The notes: generated from the letters alone by a model not told the origin. A DNA stretch of 64,000 bases from Colwellia sp. Arc7-635 (GCF_003971255.1 NZ_CP034660.1:2356001-2420000); one strand, 5' to 3'. Numbered from the stretch's first letter, positions 43,374 to 54,051 are shown. Program-made: numbers and translations.

Positions 43374-44846
43374 TTAGAACGAATAAGAAATATTCGCTAT
43401 GATATGGTTATCAGCCTGCCCGTCGGTATTATCAAGCTTAGCCGCCGAACTGGTTTGTGTTACAGCAAGTCCAAGGTTAAATTTCCCCATGTCATATGCC
43501 AAACCAGCTCCCCACCAATTGTAAGAATGGCCAAAGTTAGAACGGTCATAATGCCCAACTTCCATATTCAGAGACAACTTTTCAATTAACTCATAATCAG
43601 CCGTCCCCTGATACCAAGTACCTTTTTCGCCACTGGCAACTTGATCATTTGAATAACCAATTTTTGCGCCAAAATGACCATAGCTTGCGCCTAAAATAAA
43701 TTCACCGTAATCAAAGTCATTTTCTAGAGCGTCTTCAATACCAGGGTAATCATAATAGACATAACTGGCGTCTAAACTTAAGCCTTCAAATAACTCAAAG
43801 CTGTATCCTAAGTACAAATCAACTTCAAAGTCAGCGCCGTCTTCTTCCTGTCCACGCGGTACGTAATCAACATTGGAAACCCAAACTCCGGTGTAAACAC
43901 CATTATTCCAGCCATAATCGACGGACAATTGTACCGCAGGGTTATCTTCAGTCTGACTAACACCTTTGCTGACGTAGTTAGAGACAATATCTACACTCGA
44001 GCTAAAGCCCTTATACCCATCCCAACGCTGCCATTCCTTGCGCTCAAATACATCTGAACGTGAGCTGAAACTCAAAACAAAACCCGGATCCGTCACTTTC
44101 GTTAAATCTAGCCCATTCATTTCGCCGAGTGAATCAAAGAGTTTATCTCCACGTTGACTGGTGTCATGGTACATAAGCGAAATAGCAAAGGGGCCAAAAC
44201 GTTTGCTTACTCCCACAGAATGATAACTGTAGCTATCACCTAAAAGCTTGTCAGCATCATGAAAGCCAAACATACCGTCTATGGTATAACCAAGCCCAAT
44301 CGGATAATGCCCCGTTAATTCATAGGCAACACTGTCTTCTTTGAGGGTGTACCTGTCATGTCCATAATCAATTCTGAAACGAAAAAGTTCAGCATAAAGC
44401 AGTTCTGCATATACCTCCTCGTAACTTGAACTTTCAGCGGTAGATCCTGGAAAGTTAAGATAATGGCCACTGACTCTGGCTTGCCAATTATCATCAAGCT
44501 GCCATTCATAACCAATAAAACCACGAAGCGAGACAGATAAATCACGGTCAGCTAAGCCATTGGCAACAAAATCAATCGTTTTTGCGCGAAAGCCTCCCCC
44601 CCAACCTGATGGATCACGATAAATCATCGCCGCTTGCACGCCAGGATCACCTAAGGTGCGACTAAAACCATGCTCAATATCATCGCTTGAAAGCGTACCA
44701 TAAATGCTCCAACGCTCATCTTCTTTACTATCAGCATCAGCAACGTCTTTAGCTTGAATCGATGTCGCCAGCGTAAGACCTAGGAGTGCAATAAGCGTTG
44801 GTGAAAGTTTAAACCGAACATCATTTTTTAAGCACGGATACCGCAT
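43374..44846 (-). CDS. TorF-type putative porin with duplicated domain
   Basis: 490 residues with a signal peptide (LSPTLIALLGLTLATSIQAK). Two similar beta-barrel units follow, about 45-245 and 270-490. Each begins with a W/S-I-Y/V segment leading to a surface-exposed strand of the form 'S.Y.s.G.Sq', and the protein ends in Tyr-Ser-Phe, the outer-membrane C-terminal signature. The second unit (VSNYVSKGVSQTEDNPAVQL) matches the roughly 220-residue TorF/gcw_chp family best, so this looks like a tandem fusion. Its start overlaps the end of ldcA by 26 bases, with aaggagg before the ATG, so translation is probably coupled. Confidence 0.72.
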   Translation of the reverse strand: MRYPCLKNDVRFKLSPTLIALLGLTLATSIQAKDVADADSKEDERWSIYGTLSSDDIEHGFSRTLGDPGVQAAMIYRDPSGWGGGFRAKTIDFVANGLADRDLSVSLRGFIGYEWQLDDNWQARVSGHYLNFPGSTAESSSYEEVYAELLYAELFRFRIDYGHDRYTLKEDSVAYELTGHYPIGLGYTIDGMFGFHDADKLLGDSYSYHSVGVSKRFGPFAISLMYHDTSQRGDKLFDSLGEMNGLDLTKVTDPGFVLSFSSRSDVFERKEWQRWDGYKGFSSSVDIVSNYVSKGVSQTEDNPAVQLSVDYGWNNGVYTGVWVSNVDYVPRGQEEDGADFEVDLYLGYSFELFEGLSLDASYVYYDYPGIEDALENDFDYGEFILGASYGHFGAKIGYSNDQVASGEKGTWYQGTADYELIEKLSLNMEVGHYDRSNFGHSYNWWGAGLAYDMGKFNLGLAVTQTSSAAKLDNTDGQADNHIIANISYSF

Positions 44847-47082
44847 AAGTCACCTCCTTATTGCATTCATTAACACTTAACCCATGTATTTCTGCTTCAA
44901 AGCCAGGTACTTGAGTGCTTTGCTCACGTGCCATCGCTAAATAGTCAATAATCGGTTGGCATTTTTTGTTATATCGCTCGCCCGGCATAATCAACGGAAT
45001 ACCTGGAGGATAAGGCACAATCATTTCTGCCGCTATACGACCTTCTAATTCGTCAATTGAGACTAATTCAACCTCACCAGCAACCAGCTTATGGTAAGCT
45101 TGTGCAGGTGTCATCACTATATCGGGAAGCTCTGTATACACGTTATTCATTGCCTCTGGTGTTTTATGGTCGCGATAGAATGTATGTAAATTTTGACACA
45201 GCGTGCGCAAAGTCATATGGGTGTAAACATCTGGATACTTGCTAACCAGTGTAGGTAATGCTGATTCTACGTTGGCATTTGTGTCGTATAAACGTTTGAA
45301 CTGCAGTAACTCGGTCAATAAGGTGCTCCATTTCCCTTTCGTGATCCCTAAGGAAAATAAAACAAGGAATGAATAAAGGCCGGTTTTTTCTACCACAATG
45401 CCTCGTTCCCATAAAAATTGTGAAACAATCGCCGCAGGAATACCTTCTTCTGCCATAAAGCCATCGATAGAAAGCCCAGGCGTAACTAGCGTGACTTTAA
45501 TCGGGTCAATAAGCACATAATTATCGGCTAAATCTTTAAATCCATGCCATTTATCACCCGGTCTAAGCACCCAATCTTCTACCTGCGGCGCTTGTGGTTC
45601 ATCGTTAGATTTAGCACTAATGGCATCTGGTTGCCAAACATCAAACCACCAACTTTCTTGCCCGTGGCCGACATTAGCCATTGAATGCCTAAATGCCATC
45701 GCCTCACTATGAATGTCTTCAATCAGCGAAGGACCGCTTTTGCCCGACATCATTTTGCTAGCAACATCACACGATGCAATAACACCATAGTGCGGTGATG
45801 TTGATGTGTGCATCATGAAGGCTTCATTAAAACGGTTGGGATCAACTTTAGAACGAGCGCCTTGTTTTACATGGATCATTGATGCTTGAGAAAAAGCAGC
45901 CAATAGCTTATGTGTTGACTGTGTGGTGAAAACAGCTGGCCCGATATCTTGGTCATCGACATTAGCCATACCAAAATGGTTCTTATAAAACGGATGAAAT
46001 GCTGCATAGGCATACCATGCTTCGTCAAAATGTAAATAATCAACCGCATCAGAGACAGTACGTTTTATCTCGTTTGCGTGATAGCAAATGCCATCATAAG
46101 TTGAGTTAGTGACTACCGCCATACGCGCTCTTTCTGGCACTTGATCAATTAACGGATGCTCCGCCATTCTTGCCGCCATGTGTTCTGGGGTAAATTGTTC
46201 ACGCGCAATGGGACCAATAATGCCAAAGGCATTACGGCTTGGCTGAAAATAAACCGGCGTTGCTCCTGTCATTATCAAGGCGTGTAATAACGACTTATGA
46301 CAATTTCGATCAACAAAAACCACATCGCCTTGCGTTGCAATACCATGCCAAACAATCTTGTTCGCTGTAGAGGTGCCATTGGTGACAAAATAGGTCATAT
46401 CCGCACCAAAGTTTTCAGCCGCTTCATTTTCAGCATCTTTAACTGGACCACTATGATCCATCAAAGAGCCTAATTCTGGCACCGATACGGATAAATCAGA
46501 TCGTAATGTGTTTTCACCAAAAAATTGATGAAATGCTAATCCAACAGGGTCTTTAGTAAAGGCAACACCACCGGCATGACCGGGCGTGTGCCATGAGTAA
46601 TTAGAGTCTTCAGTGTGCTTAAGTAAGGCTTTAAAAAATGGCGGTAACAATTGATCTATATACTCACTTGCTGCACGAACAATCTGTTTAGCAAGAAATC
46701 TTTTAGTATCTTCGTACAGATATATAATGCCGCGAATCTCTGGCAGTAAATCAGTTGGTAACCTATCAATTGACTGTCTTTCTCCTAAAAGAAACACAGG
46801 TAGCTCATTATTTCTACGGTGTATATGCTTTATTAAACGGTGAAGCTTTTCAAATTGCTCAGGGCCTTCTTCACTGCCCTCTAAAGAAATAAGAACAGCC
46901 GAAACCTCCGAATAAGTAAGCACAGTCTGTTCCGCATCTTCTACACTAAAACCACCAATGACTTTTACGCCCTGTGTTTCTATTTCTTGTGCAAGCTGAC
47001 GAATCAAAATCCCACTCATTTGTAGAGAATTATAATCGTTATCAATAATGGCAATTGGAAAGTTTAAATCATGTTTTAACAT
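44821..47082 (-). CDS. ldcA: lysine decarboxylase, Pseudomonas LdcA type
   Basis: 753 residues. An N-terminal wing domain (about 1-125) is followed by the fold-I PLP decarboxylase core. SNYSWHTPGHAGGVAFTK, the FGENTLRSDLSVSVPELGSL segment, the PLP-binding Lys392 in QSTHKLLAAFSQ, and the later GLYSFLVLFSLGITKGKWST region closely follow Pseudomonas LdcA rather than E. coli CadA or AdiA. It decarboxylates lysine to cadaverine, consuming a proton. It is coupled to a solute-binding protein (14 bases upstream) and the porin. Arginine as substrate cannot be excluded by sequence alone. Confidence 0.85.
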   Translation of the reverse strand: MLKHDLNFPIAIIDNDYNSLQMSGILIRQLAQEIETQGVKVIGGFSVEDAEQTVLTYSEVSAVLISLEGSEEGPEQFEKLHRLIKHIHRRNNELPVFLLGERQSIDRLPTDLLPEIRGIIYLYEDTKRFLAKQIVRAASEYIDQLLPPFFKALLKHTEDSNYSWHTPGHAGGVAFTKDPVGLAFHQFFGENTLRSDLSVSVPELGSLMDHSGPVKDAENEAAENFGADMTYFVTNGTSTANKIVWHGIATQGDVVFVDRNCHKSLLHALIMTGATPVYFQPSRNAFGIIGPIAREQFTPEHMAARMAEHPLIDQVPERARMAVVTNSTYDGICYHANEIKRTVSDAVDYLHFDEAWYAYAAFHPFYKNHFGMANVDDQDIGPAVFTTQSTHKLLAAFSQASMIHVKQGARSKVDPNRFNEAFMMHTSTSPHYGVIASCDVASKMMSGKSGPSLIEDIHSEAMAFRHSMANVGHGQESWWFDVWQPDAISAKSNDEPQAPQVEDWVLRPGDKWHGFKDLADNYVLIDPIKVTLVTPGLSIDGFMAEEGIPAAIVSQFLWERGIVVEKTGLYSFLVLFSLGITKGKWSTLLTELLQFKRLYDTNANVESALPTLVSKYPDVYTHMTLRTLCQNLHTFYRDHKTPEAMNNVYTELPDIVMTPAQAYHKLVAGEVELVSIDELEGRIAAEMIVPYPPGIPLIMPGERYNKKCQPIIDYLAMAREQSTQVPGFEAEIHGLSVNECNKEVTYAVSVLKK

Positions 47083-47096
47083 TGTTAATTCCTTAT

Positions 47097-48020
47097 TTAT
47101 TCAGGGAGAGCAGCACGTGTAAAAAGGCCTCGTGCTGTCGCGTCAATTTCACCAAAATAGGTCGTGTAAATAGCGTCTATTTCACCTGTGCGATAAAGTC
47201 TACTCAGTGTTCTATCTACGAGTAATCTAAAATCTTCGTCATCACGAGCCAACGTTAGCGCAATGACTTTATTTGAAAAATATCTGTGGATAACCTGCAA
47301 CTCGCTACTGGCAGTGTTGCGTTTTACCGCTTCAAGTAAAATAGCTCGGTCACCAAAAAGCATGTCAGAACTGCCTTTAAGCACAGAGTTAACACCAAGT
47401 TCATAATCTTTAACCGCTGATACTTTTGCGATAATGCCAAATTCATGTATACGATCGTTAACCCAGGTTTCAGTCGTTGTACCCAATAACACCGAGGCTG
47501 TTCGTTGTTTTAAAATCTGGCTGTATGAACCTCTCCAACGCGGTCTAAATTCAGGTTCTTCGCCAGCAAGTAACGCACGTAATTGTGATGGTGCATCGAC
47601 ACGAGTAAGCACACCAATACCACTTAGAAAAATAGGAATAGAAAAGGAAACATCACGGCGTCTGGCAATCGTTTCAGTTGTGGCTCCGCACAGCAAATCA
47701 ATCTTACCGCTTTGTAACGCAGTGAATCGGTCCTCAGTACTTACCGCTACTTCATCAATCGCTAATTTGCTCAAACCTAGCTCTGACTTCACTTCTTCTG
47801 CTATTTTTTTACATAAAGCAACGGCGTAACCTGCCGCATGGCCGGTATCGTCACGATAAGAAAAAGGGACATCATCAGTACGAAAGCCTATATTTAATGT
47901 GCCGGAATTTTGAACTCTTTCTAAAGTTTGAGCATGGACTGTCGGCTCAACCGCGAGTAAAAATAAGGCACAGGTTAAAAAAGTCGCCTTTTGTAATAAT
48001 GGCTGGTTTAAAATCCTCAT
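47097..48020 (-). CDS. periplasmic amino-acid-binding protein (family 3)
   Basis: 307 residues with a signal peptide ending at Val-His-Ala-Gln. The family 3 solute-binding signature is visible: GTLNIGFRTDDVPFSYRDDTGHAAGYAVALCKKI, then KIDLLCGATTETIARRRDVSFS. It is related to glutamate/aspartate and basic amino-acid binding proteins. No ABC permease or ATPase follows, so it may serve a transporter elsewhere, or act as an amino-acid sensor for the decarboxylase operon. It overlaps the end of potE by four bases. Confidence 0.8.
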   Translation of the reverse strand: MRILNQPLLQKATFLTCALFLLAVEPTVHAQTLERVQNSGTLNIGFRTDDVPFSYRDDTGHAAGYAVALCKKIAEEVKSELGLSKLAIDEVAVSTEDRFTALQSGKIDLLCGATTETIARRRDVSFSIPIFLSGIGVLTRVDAPSQLRALLAGEEPEFRPRWRGSYSQILKQRTASVLLGTTTETWVNDRIHEFGIIAKVSAVKDYELGVNSVLKGSSDMLFGDRAILLEAVKRNTASSELQVIHRYFSNKVIALTLARDDEDFRLLVDRTLSRLYRTGEIDAIYTTYFGEIDATARGLFTRAALPE

Positions 48021-49369
48021 ACGTTTCCTCCTTTTGAAACTGAAGTAGTCGGTTCTATTTCTGTAGACTTAACTTCAAAGCGTGGTGCCATAAAGGCATA
48101 AATCAAATAGCCAAACATCATGATAATAAGACCACCAACGACCGCGCCAGCGCCCGATGCATATAAGGCATAAATGCTATAAGTCACGGCAACACAAACA
48201 ACGATAGAGTTACGCATATAAACCTTGGCTGAGACCTTGTCTTTGCGCATCATCACCATTAAACCGGTAAGTGCCATAATATAAGGAATAACATTGGTCA
48301 CGACTGATAAGTCAACCAGGACATTAAACTGCTCAGTTAAGTTGGGCGAGATAGTAGAAAAAGCGAATAGTGTTTGTACAATGCCAATAATAACCATGCC
48401 TAAAATAGGCGCTCCCACTTTATTTACTTTACCCAAGAATGCGGGGAACATTCCTGCATCGGCCGCGAGTTTGCCACTTTGTGAAATAGTAAATTGCCAG
48501 CCTAATAACGAACCTACACATGCCGACGCAGCTAATGCCATCACTATGCTACCCACTAATGGACTGAACATTTGTGTATACACAAGTGCAAAAGGACTGG
48601 TTGAGCTAGCGAGTTCAGCATTAGGGACAATGCCCATAATGACACTGGTTGATAAAATATAAATAACCGCCGCGCCTGCGGTACCAAGCATACAAGCTAA
48701 GGGCACATTTTTTCGTGGATTTTCTACGGCACCAGCACTTTGTGCAGCTGTTTCCATACCAAGAAACGCCCATAGAGTAAGGGTAATACTGGAACTAAGC
48801 CCCTCCATTAACGAAAGATCGTTTGGATTCCATGCTTGGGCAAATGTTTCCGTTTTAAACCAGAACCAGCCAATTATCGATAAACCTGCCACCGGAATAA
48901 TAACGCCCCATACCGTGACAGTGCCTATTTGCCCGGTCACTTTTGGACCACGAAAGTTAGCAACTGTTGTGAGCCAAATTAAGCCAATAACACCTATTGC
49001 GGTGATAAATGGCGTAGAATTAAGCCAAGGGAAAAAGGGGGATATATAACCTAGTGCCGCAATGGCGATAGCAACATTGGCGATAGCTAGCGAAATATAA
49101 TAAAGGTACGAGACCATAAAGGACCCCGAACGACCGTGAGATTGTTCAGCATAAGCAGGCATGCCGCCAGCAGTACGATCAAATACGCCCGCTTGTGCAA
49201 AACCATAAGCCAGTGCCATTGAGCCTAAAGCCGTAACCAGCCATGACAGCAATGAAATAGCCCCCACCTGTGCCATGTTCGCCGGCAACATGATAATACC
49301 CGAACCCATCATGTTAACCGCAACGATCACCGTCAGGCCGGTAACCGACATTTTCTTTTCTTCTGACAT
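48017..49369 (-). CDS. potE: putrescine-ornithine antiporter (APC family)
   Basis: 450 residues with about twelve membrane segments. The start NMMGSGIIMLPANMAQVGAI, then LSWLVTALGSMALAYGFA, follows E. coli PotE closely (the same Gly-Ser-Gly-Ile unwound helix 1), as does the GGMPAYAEQSHGRSGSFM segment. It exchanges cytoplasmic putrescine for external ornithine. Placed directly after speF as in E. coli, it completes an acid-response and polyamine export pair. It may also serve cadaverine. Confidence 0.85.
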   Translation of the reverse strand: MSEEKKMSVTGLTVIVAVNMMGSGIIMLPANMAQVGAISLLSWLVTALGSMALAYGFAQAGVFDRTAGGMPAYAEQSHGRSGSFMVSYLYYISLAIANVAIAIAALGYISPFFPWLNSTPFITAIGVIGLIWLTTVANFRGPKVTGQIGTVTVWGVIIPVAGLSIIGWFWFKTETFAQAWNPNDLSLMEGLSSSITLTLWAFLGMETAAQSAGAVENPRKNVPLACMLGTAGAAVIYILSTSVIMGIVPNAELASSTSPFALVYTQMFSPLVGSIVMALAASACVGSLLGWQFTISQSGKLAADAGMFPAFLGKVNKVGAPILGMVIIGIVQTLFAFSTISPNLTEQFNVLVDLSVVTNVIPYIMALTGLMVMMRKDKVSAKVYMRNSIVVCVAVTYSIYALYASGAGAVVGGLIIMMFGYLIYAFMAPRFEVKSTEIEPTTSVSKGGNV

Positions 49370-49516
49370 AATATCTTCCCATCTGATTTTAGTGCTGAGT
49401 GCTGTTGATAGTTAACAGCACTCGGCTTTAGTCTTTGTGTCACAAATACTGTTTTAAGTGACGCGCTCATTATTTAGAAATAAATTATTTAGAACTAACC
49501 TAATTGAGAAACAACA

Positions 49517-51862
49517 CTATTTAGAAACCACATAGGTATGGAACTTAATTTCACCTTCAACCTCTTCCTGATAAACACCTTGCACTTCATAATTAAAGCC
49601 AGGGAAGCGATTAAAGGATTCTTCAAAGAGACGGAAGTAATCAAGCATGGGTTGTGCTCTGTCATCCCAGCGCTCTCCTGGTACAACAACACCAATTCCT
49701 GGGGGATAAATTAATGCTAGCGTCGCGGCTATGCGCCCCTTGATATTATCTAGTGAGACATAATCGACATTGTTTGCCACCAATTCTCGCGAAGCATCTT
49801 GTGGAGACATTGCTTGCTCTGGGAAGCTCTCTGCTCGGAAACATAGGCTCTGAAGCTCTTTGATGTTACCCGTACGATAGAAATTATGCATTTCATTACA
49901 TACTTGGCGTATGGTGTAGTTTTCATAGCGTTTGTGATGAGTAGCGTAAAGATTAGGTAGTACTTCAGCCATTGGTGCATCTCTGTCCCATAGCTCTTTA
50001 AAACGTAGTAATTTGGCAATTAAGGTATTGAGCTTGCTTTCGTCTTCTGCAGGCGTCATTAAAAATAAAATACTATTCAAATCACATTTTTCAGGGATCA
50101 CATGTTGTTCACGCAGGTAATTAGCGATTACCGTGGCAGGAACACCAAAGTCTAAGTACTCGCCAGTGTTGCGGTCGATACCGGGAGTTAGTAGTGTTAG
50201 TTTATTGGGATCGACCATGGCATAACCTTTAACGTAGCCTTTATAACCATGCCAGCTACTTTCAGGATCAAACTGCCAACATTGCTGCTCGCGTTTAATG
50301 ACATCGGTATCGAGTGCTTCCCACGCAATATCTGTCACATCTTTGGTGAATTCAGAGTCTTTTATGGTGACCACATCAGGAACAAAGGGGTCAAAAAACC
50401 ATTTTTCTTGCGCTGTTTTGCCGGTTTTTTCGAAGTGGCGAGCTATTTCACGAAACTTTTTACGTACGTCAATACCCAGCTCAATACATTGATCCCATAA
50501 CATTTCACCACTTTTACCTTCATGAATTTTTGCATTGACATCCAACGAGGCAAATAAAGGGTAAAAAGGTGATGTAGATGCATGTTGTAAAAATGATTCA
50601 TTAAACCGCTTGTGATTAATAAAACGCTTTTGACCACGAATATGTTCGTCACGTTTATGGATTTGAGAAGCTTGAGAGAAACCAGCTAGTTGTTTATGCA
50701 CTGATTGCGTTGAAAATAAGCCAGGCATATCTGCGCTTAAGTTTTCTAAACGCATTGGGCTATGATCTTTAAATAATGGGTGAAATGCGTTGTAACCAAT
50801 CCATGCTTCATCCCACAATACATATTCACAAAGGTGCCCTATTTTATCTAAGACCCGTTTTGCGTTGTAGATAGTGCCATCATAGGTAGCAAGTTGAATT
50901 ACGGCGAGTCTAAATGGGCGTTCTGCTTTGTATAACTCAGGGTCTTCTATTAGTGGATTAGCTTTAATTTGCGCACGAATATAATCTTCATCGAAGGCAT
51001 CCCAATCCATTGCGCCCACCATACCAAACGCGTTACGCGCAGTAGGTAGGTAAATTGGAATAGCACCGGCTTGCACTAAAGCACCATGATGAGTCGACTT
51101 ATGGTTGTTTCTATCGAATAAAACCAGATCGCCGCGTTTTAATACTGCATTCGTCACCACTTGATTAGATGTACTAGTGCCATTGAGTACAAAGTATGTT
51201 TTGTCTGCACCAAATATTTTAGCTGCTTCTTGTTGGGCTCTTTTAGCAGCGCCTTCGTGGATAAGTAAGTCGCCTAAGTCGACATCAGCATTACACAAAT
51301 CGCTGCGGAAAATACTTTCGCCAAAATGTTTGAAAAAAATCTGACCTGCTGGCGATTTTTTATAAAATTGACCGCCCTGGTGTCCGGGACAATCAAAGGC
51401 AATATTTGCTTCGTAATCGTATGCCAACATACCGCCAAAAAATGGTGGTAAAAGACTCGTGCCGTATTCAACTACACTGGCAATCACTTGTTTTGCATAA
51501 AAAGCAGGTGTTTGTTTACCTAAATAAATAAAGCCAGCAACTTCACTGAGGCCTTCAAAATCTTCAAGAGCGGCAAGACGATACGAATCAGCAAGCGCCC
51601 AACCAGGCATTTTATTACCAGTCGCACGAAGATCATGACCAAGCTTTCGAGCGAGCTCTCCTTTATCTTCGTCAATTGAGACGATATAAGCCCCAACACC
51701 TGCATCTTCAAAGACATCACGTTCATAGCTATCAGTAACCTCAACCTCGTAGCCATCGGCAATAATAACGTCGAGTAATTCCTTCACTTGAGGATTGGTT
51801 TCATCAACGATTGCAACAATCTTGAGTAGCTTTTCAAAGGGTATAGTGGATGTTTCAGACAT
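49517..51862 (-). CDS. speF: ornithine decarboxylase, inducible SpeF type
   Basis: 781 residues; a wing domain of about 125 residues then the PLP core. AFDCPGHQGGQFY, FGESIFRSDLCNADVDLGDL, LVLFDRNNHKSTHHGAL, PLP-binding Lys390 in TQSVHKQLAGFSQ and the late LNSILFLMTPAEDESKL all follow E. coli SpeF/SpeC. It is about 50 residues longer than SpeF. It converts ornithine to putrescine, consuming a proton. It is first in the operon, with a 147-base gap to potE, and has a long upstream region (to 52578). Confidence 0.9.
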   Translation of the reverse strand: MSETSTIPFEKLLKIVAIVDETNPQVKELLDVIIADGYEVEVTDSYERDVFEDAGVGAYIVSIDEDKGELARKLGHDLRATGNKMPGWALADSYRLAALEDFEGLSEVAGFIYLGKQTPAFYAKQVIASVVEYGTSLLPPFFGGMLAYDYEANIAFDCPGHQGGQFYKKSPAGQIFFKHFGESIFRSDLCNADVDLGDLLIHEGAAKRAQQEAAKIFGADKTYFVLNGTSTSNQVVTNAVLKRGDLVLFDRNNHKSTHHGALVQAGAIPIYLPTARNAFGMVGAMDWDAFDEDYIRAQIKANPLIEDPELYKAERPFRLAVIQLATYDGTIYNAKRVLDKIGHLCEYVLWDEAWIGYNAFHPLFKDHSPMRLENLSADMPGLFSTQSVHKQLAGFSQASQIHKRDEHIRGQKRFINHKRFNESFLQHASTSPFYPLFASLDVNAKIHEGKSGEMLWDQCIELGIDVRKKFREIARHFEKTGKTAQEKWFFDPFVPDVVTIKDSEFTKDVTDIAWEALDTDVIKREQQCWQFDPESSWHGYKGYVKGYAMVDPNKLTLLTPGIDRNTGEYLDFGVPATVIANYLREQHVIPEKCDLNSILFLMTPAEDESKLNTLIAKLLRFKELWDRDAPMAEVLPNLYATHHKRYENYTIRQVCNEMHNFYRTGNIKELQSLCFRAESFPEQAMSPQDASRELVANNVDYVSLDNIKGRIAATLALIYPPGIGVVVPGERWDDRAQPMLDYFRLFEESFNRFPGFNYEVQGVYQEEVEGEIKFHTYVVSK

Positions 51863-52578
51863 AACTCATTATCTCCATATATTTATAAGTACGCGCAAAA
51901 TTTCGGTCAATGATATGAGCGAAATAATTTTCTAACGAGATAGTACTATTCACAGAAATTGAGTGAAATTGGGAGTCTCCGCAAGGTATTGTGGTTAGTA
52001 CTTAGTCAGCGAATTAAAGATTAAATATTGAGGCGAATTGAATGTAATAAAAAGCATCGTTCCATTAGGTACATGCAGTCATATAGCTATAGCTGCTTTG
52101 AATTTATTGACCTGCACAGGATATGAATACTACTTGAGTAACCCTTGATCTTAATCAATATTTTGTTACGTTGTTTAATATTTACCCATTACGTTTCACT
52201 AAACAGGTGGTATGATTTTAATAATAACGAAGCCTAATTTTATCGCATACGGATAACCAGATGATTAAGGAGTAATCATGAAATATACAATGTACTTTTT
52301 TTGTATCGACCCTCTTTACCCTGTCTACTCGTATTAAAGCTAAGGCCTCTTCGCTTGGCGTGAAGTTCCAAAAAGCATCAAGGTATTTCAATCACAATGG
52401 GCGCTCAACATTTACTTAAGCTGACGACGATTCGGTAAAGTGCTAAAGGAGAATCTAGAATCACAAGGTTTCATGATGTTACAACTGTATATTAATTTAT
52501 TGATTTAATGGCGCTTTATATAATATAAAACTACACGTTAGCTTATAAAAACACCAGACATCAATATTAGCCACAATA
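51863..52578. other. 716-base divergent region upstream of speF
   Basis: It should hold the speF promoter and leader. A 14-codon leftward frame at 52021-52065 has no binding site, and the E. coli speFL peptide is not recognisable. On the right side is a small broken frame (52278-52435). Confidence 0.45.
52278..52435 (+). pseudogene. possible broken small secreted-protein gene
   Basis: An ATG with a strong aaggag site starts a 19-codon frame (MKYTMYFF then stop at codon 20). Removing one T from the seven-T run gives a longer frame (MKYTMYFFVSTLFTLSTRIK and onward to a stop near 52435) that begins like a signal peptide. It is either a decayed gene or a sequencing indel. Confidence 0.3.
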
Positions 52579-52596
52579 ATGATTACCGGAGTTACT

Positions 52597-53984
52597 ATGA
52601 ATATTAAATTTTTCGGCGCAACTAAAGAAGTCACAGGTTCGTGTCATTTAATACAAGTTAATAATAAGAATATTCTGCTTGAGTGCGGCATGTTTCAAGG
52701 TTCTCGTGAACACGAAAAACATAATCATGAACCCTTCCCATTTGATGTTAGTGAGCTTGATGCGGTGATTGTCAGTCATGCGCATTTAGATCATACCGGT
52801 CGGTTGCCTATGCTGATCAAAGAAGGTTTCCATGGCAGCATATATACTCATCATGCCACCGTTGATTTATGTGAAATTATGCTAGTTGATTCCGGATACA
52901 TTCATGAAAAAGAAGCTTTGTGGGAAAACAAAAAGCGTGAACGTAAAGGGCTAGAGTTAATAGAGCCGCTTTACACAACTGAAGATGCAAAAAGAACGGT
53001 ACAGTATTTTAAAGGCCTTGATTATGACCAAGAACTAGAAGTGTGCGAAGGCGTTAAGCTAACCTTGAGAGATGCTGGACATATTATTGGTTCAGCAATT
53101 GTTGAGTTAACACTTGTTGAAGATGGTGTGACTAAAAAAGTGGTGTTTAGTGGCGACTTAGGTCATAAAAACGCACCTATTTTACGCGACCCTTATAAAA
53201 TAAAATATGCTGATTTAGTTGTCATGGAAAGTACCTATGGCGATCGATTGCATCGCAGTTGGGAAGATACATGGCAAGAAATGGGCGAAATCATCGCACA
53301 TGCCAAAAGCAGTAAAGGTAATATCTTAATACCGGCGTTTACTGTCGGTAGAACACAAGAAATTCTTTATGAATTCAACCGTCACTTTGAAGAATGGCAA
53401 CTTGGCGATTGGCAAATATTCCTCGACAGCCCAATGGGAATAAAGGCAACAAAAGTTTATGCCAAACATAGCGAAGTGTATGACAAGCAAGCCACAAGCG
53501 TAAAAGCTAGTCATGATGGGCTTTTTGATTTACCTAACTTGCATATGTCAGAAGCAACTGAATACTCAATGAAAATTAATCAAATAAATTCAGGTGCCAT
53601 CATTATTGCAGGCAGTGGTATGTGTACAGGTGGGCGAATTAAACATCATTTTAAACATAATATTTGGCGTAAAAATGCCCATGTGCTTATTGTCGGCTTT
53701 CAAGCGAGAGGAACATTAGGCCGAGCACTTGTTGATGGGACTAAAAGTATCAATTTATGGGGTGAAAAAATGCAAGTTAATGCCCAAATTCATACCGTAG
53801 GGGCTTTTCTGCCCATGCTGATCAAGAAGGCTTATTGGATTGGTATCAAGGCTTCGAAAACAAGCCACCCGTAGTGTTAGTACATGGTGAAGGGGAAGCA
53901 ATGGACGTACTGGCTCAAAAATTAAAGCATGAATATGAAGCTGATGTTGTACAAGCTAGTTACAAACAAAGTGTCGCCATTTAG
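52597..53984 (+). pseudogene. metallo-beta-lactamase/beta-CASP RNase-type protein, frameshifted near the C terminus
   Basis: A start at 52597 (ggag five bases upstream) is preferred to 52579. The gene shows the HAHLDHTGRLP metal motif, DAGHIIGSA, FSGDLG, the ESTYGDR and PAFTVGRTQEIL beta-CASP parts, and SGMCTGGRI. These match the YsgA/CPSF-type RNA-metabolising family. The frame breaks in a T run at 53805-53808; adding one T restores VGAFSAHADQEGLLDWYQGF and the rest to a stop at 53984, giving about 462 residues. It is followed by a universal stress protein and purine/pyrimidine salvage genes. Confidence 0.85.
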
Positions 53985-54051
53985 CGCACCACATGAAACA
54001 GTACTCGTCAGTGTAATGACCTAATTTATAGGCACTTAAAAGGAAATCATA

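Noticed and set aside
52021-52065. A 14-codon frame upstream of speF as an ornithine-sensing leader peptide
   Set aside because: No ribosome binding site, and the peptide does not resemble the E. coli SpeFL sequence beyond a short His/Arg stretch.
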